Shown here: positions 63,001 through 64,000 of the stretch, piece after piece
Layout: every line of letters starts with the position of its first letter
How positions within the stretch are numbered: position 1 is the stretch's first letter
Source of the DNA: Strix aluco
Taxonomy: Eukaryota > Chordata > Aves > Strigiformes > Strigidae
Assembly (NCBI RefSeq): GCF_031877795.1
Contig: NC_133971.1
Span: forward strand, 48,661,642-48,725,641
DNA length: 64,000 bases
Reading direction: 5' to 3'
The notes under the pieces: model-generated
Database searches by the model: none
Told to the model about the DNA's origin: nothing
What the model saw: the letters and a program-made list of their open reading frames with translations, nothing else
Position numbers and translations under genes: made by a program

Positions 63001-64000
63001 TTCTAGGCTACGCAAATAACTTGTCAGCAGGGTTACAAATTTCCATAATTTCACCTCTGCAAAACAGGTTCCAAATCTACATGTGCTACCCAAGCAAGCA
63101 TGAAAAGGCTGAAGCTGCTTGCTTCCCATGGCTGACAAACAAAAAAGGTGTCCTTGCAAGACAGGAGGTGCATTCCCAGAAGCAGCACCTTCCTAACAAG
63201 ACTATAAAGTGGAACCTGTGAATGTCATAACCCAGGAGTCACTGTCTGTGTTTCTGCACTCAAGCTCTGCTTTACACATAAACGGGAATCATAAGGCAAA
63301 AAAATCCACAAAATAAGTAATACTCATAAAAAATACACAGAACCGATCCAAAAATACATTTTTTCCGAATATAAATTTAAAAACCTATTACTTTAAAAGG
63401 TGTGGTACTCTGCAGTAAACGGTTTCTTTCTTCTAAATGATCTCAACAGATGACACTCTTCTATTTAAAGCTTCCAGAAGTCATATGTAGTTCTGAAAAG
63501 GTTTCACAAAAAATACAAAATTCTTCTACATGTACATGATACCACAAGTCAAAACCCATACAGTAATAACAGAATCTGGAAGTTTAGTAGCTAAAATTTC
63601 ACCAAGTTAAGCCTCATGCAACCTGCATCTTCTTGTGCACTAGCTAGGAATGTCTCCTTTTGGAAAAAGGACTCTATCCCACACACAGGTACACCACTCC
63701 AAACAGGGGAAAATCATAAATATAATCAAATCTTCCTTGAAAATTCTGACTACATCCCAGTGCTGTAAAAGCTGTTGAGGCTGTCACCTGCCACAGTTAA
63801 ATGACCGCTTTCACTGTTCTCACCTCACTTTTCCTTCCTAGAAGATTAAGGCCATGCATTGCTTTTCATAAAATTAAGCATACTTGCCCTGAAAATAATA
63901 CAGACTAGCAGGTTTTAAAGTAAAATAAGTTGTGACTTTCATTACAAGGCCTTTCTTTTTGGAACCAGCTATTGCCCACCTGTAACATTTTAGCCGCACG
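57038..64000. other. Unannotated flank at the right end
   Basis: No exon, RNA gene or transposon was recognised. Short frames only. Confidence 0.45.

Overview
The window looks like bird nuclear DNA. It is AT-rich and gene-poor. Its recognisable repeats are CR1 LINE retrotransposons with avian-type 3' ends and two solo LTRs that resemble common avian endogenous-retrovirus families. I found one protein-coding gene, TNFAIP8, on the minus strand. From general knowledge of synteny (human 5q23, with HSD17B4 as neighbour) a bird Z chromosome is likely, but nothing in the sequence proves this. Species was not determined.

TNFAIP8 layout, 3' to 5': a candidate 3' UTR (about 9381-11248); the terminal coding exon (11249-11814, 188 complete codons plus two bases of a split codon and the stop); a 22.3-kb intron; and a short first coding exon (34090-34120) that adds ten residues ending in a phase-1 split codon. 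Spliced, these give 198 codons plus stop, the usual TNFAIP8 length. Inside the intron, a donor at 14748 follows an exon ending in A. Splicing it to the terminal exon would create an ATG across the junction (A|TG GCC) and yield the 188-residue short isoform. Just upstream of this candidate exon are a perfect ETS-IRF composite element and a RUNX core, so it looks like an immune-type alternative promoter. A second candidate, noncoding, 5' exon ends at 34396. It would splice over 228 bp, across an unusual C13-T23 tract, to the first coding exon.

Mobile elements: a 1.03-kb minus-strand solo LTR (2034-3066); two CR1 3' fragments arranged tail-to-tail in the intron (about 24655-25195 plus, 25724-26405 minus); a long CR1 (29021-about 31680, minus) with a 472-codon reverse-transcriptase ORF and a broken endonuclease ORF; a decayed CR1 of another subfamily (51518-about 53570, minus); and a 467-bp plus-strand solo LTR (56566-57032) with perfect 5-bp target duplications.

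Other structure: G-quadruplex-prone repeats at 28309-28396, a CpG cluster with a strong CTCF-like motif near 44420, long homopolymer runs and several small tandem duplications. The remaining DNA, including most of 34.6-64 kb, shows no gene I can support. No CRISPR array, operon, tRNA or rRNA was seen.
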